From NCBI RefSeq assembly GCF_000187245.1, contig NC_027861.1:992001-1056000 (forward strand): 64,000 nt of DNA, written 5' to 3'. The DNA is from Ogataea parapolymorpha DL-1. Its lineage: Eukaryota; Ascomycota; Pichiomycetes; Pichiales; Pichiaceae. The number at the start of each line of letters is the position of its first letter. The first letter of the stretch is position 1. Made by a program: the position numbers and the translations under genes. Positions 49,863 through 60,300 of the stretch are shown one piece after another. The notes beneath the pieces are model-generated. The model was not told the DNA's origin and made no database searches. It saw only the letters and a list, made by a program, of their open reading frames with translations.

Positions 49863-52800
49863 ATGACATCCGTGGCACCGCAGAGAGTTTCCTCGTTTGC
49901 ATCTAAGGCTGCCGTTGCAGCCACGGGCCAACATAACACTAACAGAGCTTTGACTGGCTCAGAAAGGCAGATAGATCGCGTCGTGGAAAGTGTGGCCAAC
50001 GCTAATAAAAGGCTTTCTCAGACGTCCACTACATCCAACAGCAAACGGAAAGCTGAAAATAGAATTGGTCCCTGGAAACTGGGCCGGACATTAGGACGAG
50101 GCTCTACCGGAAGGGTCAGATTGGCTAAACACTGTGTCACTGGTCAGTTATCTGCTGTCAAAATCGTCCCCAAAGCGGCCCCAGGTACAGTCACGCACTA
50201 CAAGAATGGTAAGGGTCCTAAAATTGATGCAAACGGCTTGCCGTACGGCATAGAAAGGGAAATTATTATCATGAAGCTTATATCGCACCCAAATATCATG
50301 GCACTTTATGATGTTTGGGAGAATGACAACGAGCTTTATTTGGTTTTGGAGTATGTGGAGGGAGGTGAATTGTTTGATTTTCTAATTAATCATGGCCGTC
50401 TTACGGAACAAGAAGCTGTGGGATATTTCAAGCAAATCATCAAAGCAGTTGAATATTGCCACAAATTTGACATCTGTCATCGTGATTTGAAGCCAGAAAA
50501 TATATTGTTGGACAAAAATCATAATATCAAGATTGCTGATTTTGGTATGGCCGCTCTAGAAACCAAACATAAGCTGCTTGAGACATCGTGCGGATCCCCT
50601 CACTATGCTTCTCCAGAAATTGTTGCCGGAAGGACATATCATGGTTCTCCAAGTGATGTGTGGTCATGTGGAATTATCTTCTTTGCATTACTTACTGGTC
50701 ATTTACCTTTTGATGACTCCAACATTCGCAAACTGCTGCTGAAAGTCCAGACTGGAAAGTTTCATATGCCAGTCAATTTGAGCAGCGAAGCTAAGGATTT
50801 AATTTGGTCTATGTTAAGGGTCGACCCGCGCGATAGAATATCTATTCATGACATCTTGAACCACCCTTTGCTGAAAAAGTATCCAGACACAGGCGATGAG
50901 ATCTTCATAGCCCAGGAGGCTGACTTGAAAATGACGAAACCTATCCTTAATATCGACCCCGACATATTGCATAACCTTCAAACCTTGTGGCATGGAATTC
51001 CAATCAATGAGCTTGTGAGAAATCTTCAAAGCGAGGATCAGAACTCCGAGAAAATGTTTTACTACTTGCTGGAAAAGTATAAGGAATGTCATGCTCAAGA
51101 TTCTGATGAAGAACAAACACATTCGAAAACGCGGAAGCGCCCGCCATCTCCTGCAAAGTCCGCAAAGCTAGGAATCCCCAAATCAACCAGTATTCGTACC
51201 ATCATCCAAGATGAGCATGGCGAGGTGCTCAAGATGTCCACTAGAGAAATTCCTTCAACAACCAACAAAGTTCTCCAAAGAAGACCGGCAAGGTCCACAA
51301 GTATCAACAAGAACAAAGCTCCTGCAATGATAGTCTCTTCTTCGTCTCGAAAATCTGTTTCTTTCCGCAGACATAACAGTCAGAAGTTGCCAAAAGATGA
51401 ATCCAAGCCGTCTCGTTCAAATTCGCCTGCGAGATCAAAGAAACTTACCGTCAACCCGAAAGATCTGCCTAAATTACCAGAGGTTGACCTCAGCGACTTC
51501 ACCTATTTGGTTGACGCCGTCTTTACAGAAGACAAGGTTGACATCGATTTGAAGTTTGAGATATTCGAAGATAAAACTGACCTTATTCCAGGAAACAAAG
51601 GTTCCTTGAATGGTTCTCCTCGGAAACCAGATGCTAGGGAGACTTCCAGTGAGAACACTACAGTGGAGGAAAGGAATCTGCATTCTCTCGATCCCAAGAA
51701 AAGACGCCCTCCACTTAAAGATTCAAACTCGGCTTCTATTCGTAAGACGAGCAATGTCCTACAGAAATTTGGAGTGCGTATGAGTAGACTCGATGATCTC
51801 GATTTCAAGGAAAACAATGATGATAAAAGCTTTCCAAAAGCTCCGCTGAGAAAAGCATCGATTGAAAGCTCGCACTCGTCAATTAGGAATTTGTCGTCTT
51901 ATTTGGATCCTCAGAATGATATTAGTTTGAATGACTACAACAAGCGCAGCAAAAAAGAGAGACCTCCGTCAAGAAAACTGCCACCAAATCTCGCAACAGC
52001 AAAGGCGAAAACCCATAAAGCCGATGTTTCTGTTGACGAATCCTTAATATCATACGACAATTCGTATAGTCTACATTCAGCGATACAGATTCCTATTCTC
52101 ACTCCTCAAGAGGAACAATTCAAGATACCGCCCCTGGACCAGGACAAATTTGCTGACGCAGACTCTGAGAAGAATGCAAAGTTTGTTTCCTCGCAGTCGA
52201 ATTGTTCCATCATCAAAACACATCACAAGGTCGAATCGGCAACTTCTCAGGACTCTCAATTGAACAAGTTTGTTCAACAACCTTTCCCAACGATTCGATG
52301 CTCTTTGCTGGCCAATTCCAATTATGACATGCCTCCTGAGGAAGCTCATCAAAGAAAGCGGATGACTCTCACTCCTGAAAAAACGAAGAAGATCGAGACT
52401 GTCGTTGAAGAGCCTGCGAGGGCTTCTGTTTTTGCTGATCCTGAGGTGGAGCTGCCACTCGTTGTGAGGGACGAGACAACCATTTTCGACGACGAGACCA
52501 CAGAAAAACGAAAGTCGTCGCGCCCGTATCCTATCGATGTGACTAGAACAAAAGAAAGAAGAACCCCGGGATCCCAAGTTAAAGCTAGACTTTCTTCTCT
52601 TATCTCAAAACGAGACTCCGCGCCGATTTTCCAAATTGAAAACTCCCCTGTGGATCCCGATTTCAAAGAAAGGGAGATAAGAGAACGCCAAGCCCAGGCA
52701 TTTTCTGTGAGTCCGCAGAAGCGGCCAAATTGGTTTAAACGACTACTGGGCACCATCGAGAAACAAGTTGATAGTCCGCATGTGAGAAGACAGGCTACGA

Positions 52801-53141
52801 GATTTAAGAGCTCTCAATTCTGGAAAAAACAACATATCATTGAGACAGACGTTCTCTCTTGCGAGCAGGTGATTGAGGGTTTGTGCTTGAAGCTGGATCA
52901 CCAGAACTCGATCAAGCTTCGTCCGGGTCGAATGTCGACTGCTTTGAATGTGGAGTACGTGGGAGACTCTAAAAAAAATAGCCTCAATGTGACTGTGGAG
53001 ACAGAACGACAAGACGGCTACGAATACGGGTTTTCAGGGTGTGTTGTTAGACTGATGAAGAACTCGGGGTCCACGAAGATGTTCAAGCTTTCGGCTTCGA
53101 TGGTGGAGCAGATTATCCGCGATCTGGAGTTGACTATATAA
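49863..53141 (+). CDS. HSL1: Hsl1/Nim1-family morphogenesis-checkpoint protein kinase
   Basis: The ATG at 49863 gives 1092 residues. The kinase domain (about 68-350) starts IGPWKLGRTLGRGSTGRVRL and has AVKIVPK, the catalytic loop HRDLKPEN, IADFGMAA and HYASPEIVAG. The segment before it (VVESVANANKRLSQTST) matches Saccharomyces Hsl1 better than Gin4 or Kcc4. A long Ser-rich middle contains a KEN box at 649-651. The C-terminus has a KA1-like membrane-binding domain (about 970-1092). Hsl1 sits at the septin ring and promotes Swe1 degradation, linking bud formation to mitosis. It is shorter than the yeast protein (1518). By family knowledge it is also an APC/C substrate. Confidence 0.93.
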   Translation: MTSVAPQRVSSFASKAAVAATGQHNTNRALTGSERQIDRVVESVANANKRLSQTSTTSNSKRKAENRIGPWKLGRTLGRGSTGRVRLAKHCVTGQLSAVKIVPKAAPGTVTHYKNGKGPKIDANGLPYGIEREIIIMKLISHPNIMALYDVWENDNELYLVLEYVEGGELFDFLINHGRLTEQEAVGYFKQIIKAVEYCHKFDICHRDLKPENILLDKNHNIKIADFGMAALETKHKLLETSCGSPHYASPEIVAGRTYHGSPSDVWSCGIIFFALLTGHLPFDDSNIRKLLLKVQTGKFHMPVNLSSEAKDLIWSMLRVDPRDRISIHDILNHPLLKKYPDTGDEIFIAQEADLKMTKPILNIDPDILHNLQTLWHGIPINELVRNLQSEDQNSEKMFYYLLEKYKECHAQDSDEEQTHSKTRKRPPSPAKSAKLGIPKSTSIRTIIQDEHGEVLKMSTREIPSTTNKVLQRRPARSTSINKNKAPAMIVSSSSRKSVSFRRHNSQKLPKDESKPSRSNSPARSKKLTVNPKDLPKLPEVDLSDFTYLVDAVFTEDKVDIDLKFEIFEDKTDLIPGNKGSLNGSPRKPDARETSSENTTVEERNLHSLDPKKRRPPLKDSNSASIRKTSNVLQKFGVRMSRLDDLDFKENNDDKSFPKAPLRKASIESSHSSIRNLSSYLDPQNDISLNDYNKRSKKERPPSRKLPPNLATAKAKTHKADVSVDESLISYDNSYSLHSAIQIPILTPQEEQFKIPPLDQDKFADADSEKNAKFVSSQSNCSIIKTHHKVESATSQDSQLNKFVQQPFPTIRCSLLANSNYDMPPEEAHQRKRMTLTPEKTKKIETVVEEPARASVFADPEVELPLVVRDETTIFDDETTEKRKSSRPYPIDVTRTKERRTPGSQVKARLSSLISKRDSAPIFQIENSPVDPDFKEREIRERQAQAFSVSPQKRPNWFKRLLGTIEKQVDSPHVRRQATRFKSSQFWKKQHIIETDVLSCEQVIEGLCLKLDHQNSIKLRPGRMSTALNVEYVGDSKKNSLNVTVETERQDGYEYGFSGCVVRLMKNSGSTKMFKLSASMVEQIIRDLELTI

Positions 53142-53300
53142 GAAGACTTACAATTCAAAATGATATTCGCAACCTGTCAGCTAAAAATTGAGAAAAAGAA
53201 ATAAATTGTCACGAAACGGTTTTTCTGCAAGATAGGTAGGTTGACAGGAGATCAACAAAAAACCGTTTACAAAAACTAAAATTTAGCGTATAACTAAAAT

Positions 53301-54062
53301 ATGTTTATGGTACGTGGATCCAAAATACATAGCGTTACTAACGGTTAGGAAAGCAAACCTGTCAGAATCAGCGTGATGGGGCAGCTGGGAAGCGGCAAAA
53401 GTACTTTAGTCTTGCAATATGTGCAATCGCAATTTGTTGAGGAGATTGATTCGAACGTTCAGGATCTGTACAAGAAAGAGGTGGTAATAGATGGCCAGCA
53501 TTACCAGCTGAACATCCTGGATATTGTCGATACTGACTATGGACTTGACCTAAAAACAGAAAATATGCTACGGGAGTCACAGGTCATCCTCATTGTGTAC
53601 TCTGTCGTGAGCGAAACCTCTTTTGATTCCGTTCTAATGCGAGTTGTGCACGTTCGCTCTATTCTTGAAGGAAGACACGTGCCTATCATCTTGGTGGGAT
53701 CGAAGGCTGATCTCGAGAACAGCCGCCAAGTTTCTTCATCTTCAGGGTTGCAACTTGCCCGTGAACTTGGCTTATCAGCGTTTCTGGAATGCAGCGCCAA
53801 GACAAAATACCAGATCAACGAAGTTTTCGAAACGGCTGTCCGACAAGCGCTCGCCGAGGTGGTAGAGCCAACTAGATCTACAGAAGCCGATTCTCAGCGG
53901 GATACAGAACAGCCGAGGGAAAGTAGTATTCCCGAGGCTGCTGAAGGACAAACAGAAGCTGGAATTCAAATTGAACCATTAAACGCTGTGCAAGAAGCCA
54001 ATCCGGCTTCCAGGCCTGCTGCTCGTGCCAGCAGCTCTAATAGATGTTGTATAATAGTATAG
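53301..54062 (+). CDS. Atypical Ras-like small GTPase with CAAX box (one intron)
   Basis: Exon 1 (53301-53309) encodes MFM. A 39-nt intron spans 53310-53348 (GTACGT, TACTAAC, TTAG). Exon 2 starts ESKPVRISVMGQLGSGKST, restoring the first strand and the full P-loop (GQLGSGKS, residues 14-21). The 240-residue product has G4 as SKADL and G5 as ECSAK. Strand two aligns with Ras (VVIDGQHYQLNILD), but the switch regions are unusual: the Thr35 position is Asn (DSNVQDLY for DPTIEDSY), and G3 is DIVDTD instead of DTAGQE, so Gly60 and Gln61 are missing. The C-terminus RCCIIV has a CAAX box with an extra Cys for palmitoylation. Plasma membrane or endomembrane location is likely. The regulator or effector role is unknown. 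Confidence 0.8.
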
Positions 54063-54674
54063 TGAATTTAGACTGTGGATACTTTGCCCGAACACCCGTA
54101 CACCGTACCGATTAGCCGACAGATAGCGCAAGGAATTATTTTTCAGAGCCCGCTCGGGTATTCAAGGTTAACATTTAAGGCTGTAGCTAAAGGGACGGCT
54201 TTTATATAAGATAAACCCCGGAATTTTACTTGAATTGTAGGATCAGCACATATACACAGGAAATGAACTGAGCCGCCTCTACTATAGTGTTTATCGGATG
54301 CTCGGTGGTCCGGCGTCCTCTGCCTCACCACCGGCACGCTTGCGGGAAAAATTTTACCTATTTAGTCATCTATCCGGAAAAGAGGGTGAGAACGGCCCTG
54401 TACCGGGCATACTATCGAGCCCCAACAAAACCTGTTCTTGGCTCATAATAGAGCAGTGATCGGCAACAGGCTTAGCATAGACAGTCTAGGGAAGCGGTTG
54501 ATTGTTCTGCAGGCTGCTTTTGTGAATCTCTTTGTCAGACAAAAAAGAGTGGGCCCTATTTCTTGTGTCGTCTAAAATCCTGTTATCAAGGACCTGTGAC
54601 AAATTTTGAGTTTTTCTCGCAGATAAAATAAGATCGGCCGTCCCCACATCCTGTTGCAATTCTTCTCTTTAATC
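54063..54674. promoter_or_regulatory. Upstream region of the DAL5-type transporter
   Basis: These 612 bp carry no supported gene. They contain four HGATAR-type sites: AGATAA at 54209-54214 and 54621-54626, and the reverse complements TTATCG at 54291-54296 and TTATCA at 54583-54588. In Saccharomyces, GATA factors drive DAL5-type permease genes under poor nitrogen supply. A few such sites are expected by chance, so nitrogen control is suggested, not shown. Confidence 0.35.
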
Positions 54675-56195
54675 ATGTCTTCTATTCCCAGCTTAGAGAA
54701 GAAGTACGAGCTCGACGAGAATATAGTCTCGGATGAAAAGCAGTCTCACGACTCCGTGCTTTCTGAGTCCGAGATGGACCAAAAGGTGAAGCTTCTTGCT
54801 GAGGAGCACAACATCAACCATAAAAAACTGATGTGGAAGATCGATCTTTGTGTTGTTCCTCCATTCTGTCTGCTTTACTTCTTGGCTTTCTTGGACAGAG
54901 TCAACATTTCGAACGCCAAGATTTACGGAATGCAAGCTGCCCTGAATTTGCAGAAGCAGCAGTTCAACACGGCTTTAACAGTGTTCTTCGTTCCCTATAT
55001 TGTCTTTGAAGTGATATCCAACTATTGCCTCAAAATCGTGAAGCCTCACGCCTGGATGAGTACCATGATCGTGTTGTTCGGTGTGGTTACCATTGGAACC
55101 GCATTTGTCAAGACTTTTGGAGGTTTGGTGGCCACGAGAGTTCTCCTTGGTATTTTCGAGGCCGGAAGTTTCCCAGGTATTTTCTACATCCTTGCCAACT
55201 TTTACACCAAGCGCGAAGCCCAGCGAAGATTCAGTATTTTCTTCAGTTGCACGTCGGTTGCTGGTGGCTGCGGTGGAGCTATTGCTTACAGACTATACGA
55301 TTTGAACGGTGTTCACGGTCTTTCGGCTTGGCAATGGATTTACGTTGTCGAGGGTACTATCAGTGCAGGTCTTGGAATTATCCTGTACTTTTTGATCACG
55401 GACTTCCCTGAGGATGCCAGATATTTGAGCAAAAACGAAACAACTTTCCTCAAAAAAAAGCTAGAGGTCTACTCTGGAAATTCGGGCTTCGAAATCAAGC
55501 AAACTTTCAAGGACGTTCTGGAGGTTTTCAAGGACCCAATGCTTTATCTCGGTGCTTTGATTTATTTCTGTCTTATTGTGCCGTCCTATTCTTACGCTTA
55601 CTTCGCTCCATCCATCATCAAATTACTTGGATACACCGCGATGAATGCCCAGGCCCACTCCATCTACCCGTGGCTCGCATCCCTTGGCTTCTCGATCATT
55701 TTGGCCTTCATTTCCGATTTCCACGGAATCAGATTGCCGTATGCGATTCTCGCGGCATGCGTGGCCATCGCCGGTCTGGCTATGATTCTGGGCGGCGGAG
55801 AACATCTGCACGTCAAATACGGCGGCTGTTTCCTGGTTGCCTCGGGTCTTTACACATGTATGCCTATTGTTGTGTGCTGGATCAGTCTCAATTTCTCTGG
55901 ACACATACGAAAATCCGTGGGGACTGCATTTGTGATTGGATTTGGTAACATTGGAGGAATCATTGCGTCGTTCATTTTCCCTGACAACGAGGCTCCAGAC
56001 TACAAAAAAGGATTAGGCATTTGTATTGGATTCGCTGGTCTTGCGATCTTCTTCATCCTCGCCTACTTCGCAATTTTGGTTCACCGTAACCGCAATAAGA
56101 TGACGGCAGCTTCGCTTGCAAAGTGGGAATCATACGACGAAAGAACTCGAATAATGAAGGGAGACCTGAGCCCTTACATTAAATATTTGTACTAA
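54675..56195 (+). CDS. Major facilitator, DAL5/anion:cation symporter family
   Basis: From the ATG at 54675 the protein has 506 residues; an in-frame TTG lies at 54654. About twelve hydrophobic spans follow a charged N-terminus. The family signature is clear: FCLLYFLAFLDRVNISNAKI in the first span and loop, GIFEAGSFPGIFYILANFYT in the fourth and fifth, and WQWIYVVEGTISAGLGI before the sixth. Yeast relatives carry allantoate and ureidosuccinate (Dal5), nicotinate (Tna1), pantothenate (Fen2), biotin (Vht1) and others; the substrate here cannot be told. Base composition is more GC-rich than in genes left of 49 kb. Confidence 0.9.
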   Translation: MSSIPSLEKKYELDENIVSDEKQSHDSVLSESEMDQKVKLLAEEHNINHKKLMWKIDLCVVPPFCLLYFLAFLDRVNISNAKIYGMQAALNLQKQQFNTALTVFFVPYIVFEVISNYCLKIVKPHAWMSTMIVLFGVVTIGTAFVKTFGGLVATRVLLGIFEAGSFPGIFYILANFYTKREAQRRFSIFFSCTSVAGGCGGAIAYRLYDLNGVHGLSAWQWIYVVEGTISAGLGIILYFLITDFPEDARYLSKNETTFLKKKLEVYSGNSGFEIKQTFKDVLEVFKDPMLYLGALIYFCLIVPSYSYAYFAPSIIKLLGYTAMNAQAHSIYPWLASLGFSIILAFISDFHGIRLPYAILAACVAIAGLAMILGGGEHLHVKYGGCFLVASGLYTCMPIVVCWISLNFSGHIRKSVGTAFVIGFGNIGGIIASFIFPDNEAPDYKKGLGICIGFAGLAIFFILAYFAILVHRNRNKMTAASLAKWESYDERTRIMKGDLSPYIKYLY

Positions 56196-56295
56196 GCTAA
56201 CGAACGACCTAACGAATTAGGGCTGTGGCTATAATAATACCTGTTATCTAAATTTTTTTCTTTCCTGTAACTTAAAGATACTTACCTTTAGCCTT

Positions 56296-57261
56296 ATGTT
56301 TTCGCCTGATGACCTTCCATACTTCGATCCCCATACAAAGCGACGCGTTTGCTTCATCTCTGGAGGCAACAGCGGCATAGGCTATTACACGGTTCTCCAC
56401 CTGTACTTGCACGGCTACGTTGTGTATCTGGGTGGCCGTAACAAGAACCGCGTGGAAACCGCAATACAATCGCTGAAGCAGGAGGCATTGACACGCAGAA
56501 AAGATCCGCGCCAGGCTCTTGGCGAGCTCTACTTTCTGGAAATCGATCTGCTCAACCTCAGCTCTGTTGAGAAAGCAATGGCAGAGTTCAAAACAAGGGA
56601 GAAAACCCTTCATCTGCTCATCAACAATGCTGGCATCATGGCCGTACCATTTTCGCTTACCAAAGATAACTTTGAAATCCAACTACAAACAAACTACATC
56701 TCGCATTTTCTCATCACCAATAGGTTGCTTCCATTGATGCTAAACCCATCTCTTGTCCAAGACCCCAGAATTATCTACATAAGTTCTGTCGGCCACTGGT
56801 TCACTTTCTTCCCTTTCAAGATGGACTACCAGTTCAACTATCGTCCTAATATCATTTTCACGTGGTTCAGATACGGTCTGGCGAAGACTGCTGGGATGCA
56901 GTTTATCAACAGGGTTGCAAAAATCCACCCGCAAATTCTTTGTGTCTCTGTACACCCTGGTTTCGTCATGAACACAAATCTCTTCAGCCACTTTACGCGA
57001 TTACCATTTATCGGATTGCTATTCTGGGTTTTCTTCCAGATATTTGGCTACTTTTTCGGTATTTCAAATGAGGAAGGATCTTATGCAACACTAAAATGTG
57101 CGCTGAGTGACGAATTGACACCACAGAAAGATAACGAGAAATTCTTTGTTTCCTATGGAAAAGAGCACCAACCTAGCTATCTCGCAAAAAGCTCTTACTA
57201 CGCCGCAAATAATTGGGCCTGGACAGTGGCAGAGCTAGAAAAAAGAGGCATCAAAATCTGA
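56296..57261 (+). CDS. ENV9: Short-chain dehydrogenase/reductase Env9
   Basis: The 321-residue protein has the SDR cofactor motif SGGNSGIGYYTVLHLYLHG, the NNAG motif in LLINNAGIMAVPF, QLQTNYISHF, and the catalytic Tyr and Lys in FRYGLAKTA. The segments VHPGFVMNTNLFSHFTRLPF and FGYFFGISNEEGS match yeast Env9 (330 residues) closely, and the hydrophobic stretch between them probably binds the lipid-droplet or ER membrane. Env9 is a lipid-droplet oxidoreductase linked to vacuole morphology. It converges on CDC60 with 54 bp between stops. Confidence 0.93.
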   Translation: MFSPDDLPYFDPHTKRRVCFISGGNSGIGYYTVLHLYLHGYVVYLGGRNKNRVETAIQSLKQEALTRRKDPRQALGELYFLEIDLLNLSSVEKAMAEFKTREKTLHLLINNAGIMAVPFSLTKDNFEIQLQTNYISHFLITNRLLPLMLNPSLVQDPRIIYISSVGHWFTFFPFKMDYQFNYRPNIIFTWFRYGLAKTAGMQFINRVAKIHPQILCVSVHPGFVMNTNLFSHFTRLPFIGLLFWVFFQIFGYFFGISNEEGSYATLKCALSDELTPQKDNEKFFVSYGKEHQPSYLAKSSYYAANNWAWTVAELEKRGIKI

Positions 57262-57315
57262 TATTCGCAATTCCATTCGATTCGCTAATAATGTATTTAT
57301 TCACCGCTGTATTTA

Positions 57316-60300
57316 CTAAACATTCTTGATGGAAATAGCTGGCTGTCCTGGAACAGAACTCTCCAGAATCTTTCCTGTAGGAATCTCAACAGTCTCGCCG
57401 GTGAAGACGTCTTGACCGGATGTGCTCTTGCTATCAATTGGGACGGCCTTGACGTCCACAACATTGCAAATGGCAGCAGCTTTCTTGATGACATCCTTGG
57501 CCACTTTCACAGTGTCAAGCTCGCTGAAAGACAGCTCTCTATTGAACACGGACTCGGGAGACTCGGTAGCAAGTCTTTTCTTCAACGAAGAGACAAATGG
57601 CATGGCTTTCTTCATATCTCTTCCGTCGATGTTGGCTTTGATCTCGTTGTTGTCGTCAAGTTTGTGCTCCTCGAAGAGTCGTCTAACAAGCTCAACGTAG
57701 TTTTTCTGCCACTCAGGGAAGCTTGCTGAAATGTACAATGTCAAGACACAAGGCTTGTCCTTGTCCAAATCTGCAGGCTTGCCCTTCTTCTTCTTGAGAA
57801 GCTGACCTTCGGTCTCTCTGATAGATCTAGCCAGAGTCCTGATATATGTCAATGCATCGGTCAACGGAGTCGAGATAGGCTCCTTTGGAGTTGGCCATCT
57901 GGCGTTCAAAATGGACTCTTTGTGACCCAGGACGTCTCTATATATGTACTCCGCAAAGTGAGGAGCGATTGGCGACACCAAGAGAGCCTGGGTTTCTAGG
58001 TATTTGAGGACCAGGTCCCTGTGCATACCCGGGCCGATATTGCTGACTTCTCTGTAGTAGTCTCTGGCGGTTTGATAGTCGAATAGACCACTCTTCAAAC
58101 CACCCTTGAAATGAGTTGCATCAAACTGTTTGTACGTCTCGTTGATCAAAGCGTTCATCTCATTATCAAAGGCTTTGTCAAAGAAATTGTACTCGCCGGT
58201 TCTGAAAGAGTCAATGGTTTTGATCGTTTCCTCAGCCCATTCCCTCAATGTGTACATTCTCAGAATGGCTGCATTAGCGTTGCTCTCCTCGAAGTTGGCG
58301 TCTTCAACACTGTCACCTGCATCTGCAAGAGCAATTCTCGAAGCGTCGGCTCCGAATTTCTCCACCATTTGCTCCAAAGTCATGAAATTACCGGTAGACT
58401 TCGACATCTTGGCATTATTCAGCATCAAGTGTCCATTGCATCTAATTCCCTTAGGCCAGAACTGCTTCTTGAACAGAGCAGTATGGCAGTAGATGAAGAA
58501 AGTCAAGTGGTTTGGAATCAGGTCCTTTCCAGACACAGACATGTCTGTAGGGTAGAAGTACTCAAACTCTCTCCTCATCAGGTCCAGATGCTCCTGAGGA
58601 ATGCTGCTGTCGACCTTGTCAGCGTTGCAGAAAATGTAGTCCCAGACTTCGTCGGTCATCTGTTCTGGCTTGATACCAAGAGGACCAGTAACCTTACCAT
58701 AGAAATCTTCGTGTAACAGATGAGCCACTGTGTAGTAGGCATGGTAGATAGTGGAGTCCGACAGAGACTCGACAAGATACTTTGGATCCCAAGGAATCCT
58801 TGTGCCCAAACCATAACTTCTGGAAACAGCCCAGTTTTTCAGCCAATTCAGAACACCTTCAAAGGCATTTTTGACCTCTGGACTGTAAGCGTTCAGTTGA
58901 GAAAGACATTCCAATGCTTGTTCTTTCCATTTTTCTTCACCATAGTCCAGATACCATTGGTCTTCGAGAGAAACAATACACTCGTCTCCAGATCTGGAGA
59001 TGACCAGTGACTCAGGCTCACTGTAGGCGAAGGCGTCGCCCGAAGCAATCAAGTCCTTCTTGACCTTCTCCTTGGCATCCTGGACCTTTTGACCAGCATA
59101 TTTGCCAACGATCATGGTACCATTGTAGAAACCCTCCTTATAAGCCAATTCCTTAGCCGTGGCAAGAGGAACGGTGTCTTTGGACGAGTTAATCTTCAGC
59201 TCCTTAACAAGATACTCTGCACATTTGTCACCGTACTTTTCTGTCTTGATGACTGGGAGGATGTCGGTGATGACCCAATCCTTATTAATTCCGTAGAAAT
59301 CGGCCTTATTGTGCAAGTCTCTCGTCGTAGCATAATCGTCTGGAGAGTCGGACGGAACACACGTAACCACGCCTGTTCCCTTGGACTCTAGGACGGTCTC
59401 CATAGGAAGCACTCTCAAGTTCTTGAACACTGTGAGCGGAGCGTCGATCTTGGAACCTATCAGAGAAGCACCGTTGATCTTCAAAATTGGCTTGAAGTCT
59501 CCTCTCCTAGGAGTCAGCTTCTGGTAGCTCATGTTCTTGAACGATCTCTCGGTGCAGATGTAGTAGTTCCCATTTCCGGCGTCAAACAAACCATAGTTGA
59601 TTTTTGGAGAAACAAAACAGCACGTCTGGCCGTACATGGTTTCCGGTCTCAAAGTGGCTGCCACCAGAAACACCTTTTTGCCAGCGAGATCAAAGTTCTC
59701 GTTTTCGAAAACCTCTTGTGCTTTTTCAGCAAACTCGGTGATCTCGATCTTCAATCCAGTGTACTCTTGAGGCAGAACAGCCTCTCCCGACTGTCTGTCG
59801 TGATCCATACATGGCTGGCCGTCCTTGACGGAGTAGATGGTGTATCTTTCACCGAACTTGATTTTGTTCTGCTCTCTCAGCCTGTTCATCTGCCATCTAA
59901 CAAACGAATCGTAGTAGCTATTAAAATCTGTCGTGACCGTCGATCTTCTCCAGTCAACCTTACCTCCAAAAGCCGTGACATCTTTCTCAACAAGAGGAGG
60001 GAAGAAAGTCACCCAGTAGTAAGGGTCAGCAAATTTCGAGATCTCGGATCTTGGGATCCCGAGCTGCTCCATGATCTCAAACTGGTATTTTCCACGGCCC
60101 TGCTTGGCTTGAACCTTGGACTTCTTGGCATTGAATTTGGTCACATCTTCCTTCTTGGTAGCTGTCTTTGCCTCCTCCTCGGGCTGTTCGTCTTCTGCAG
60201 GCACCTTCGAGAAGTCCTCACCAAACATCTCGATCTCTCTCTTGAGCTTGTCGGCAGCAGCACAAATAGGCATTCCTGTACAGTGGAATCCAAGAGGGAA

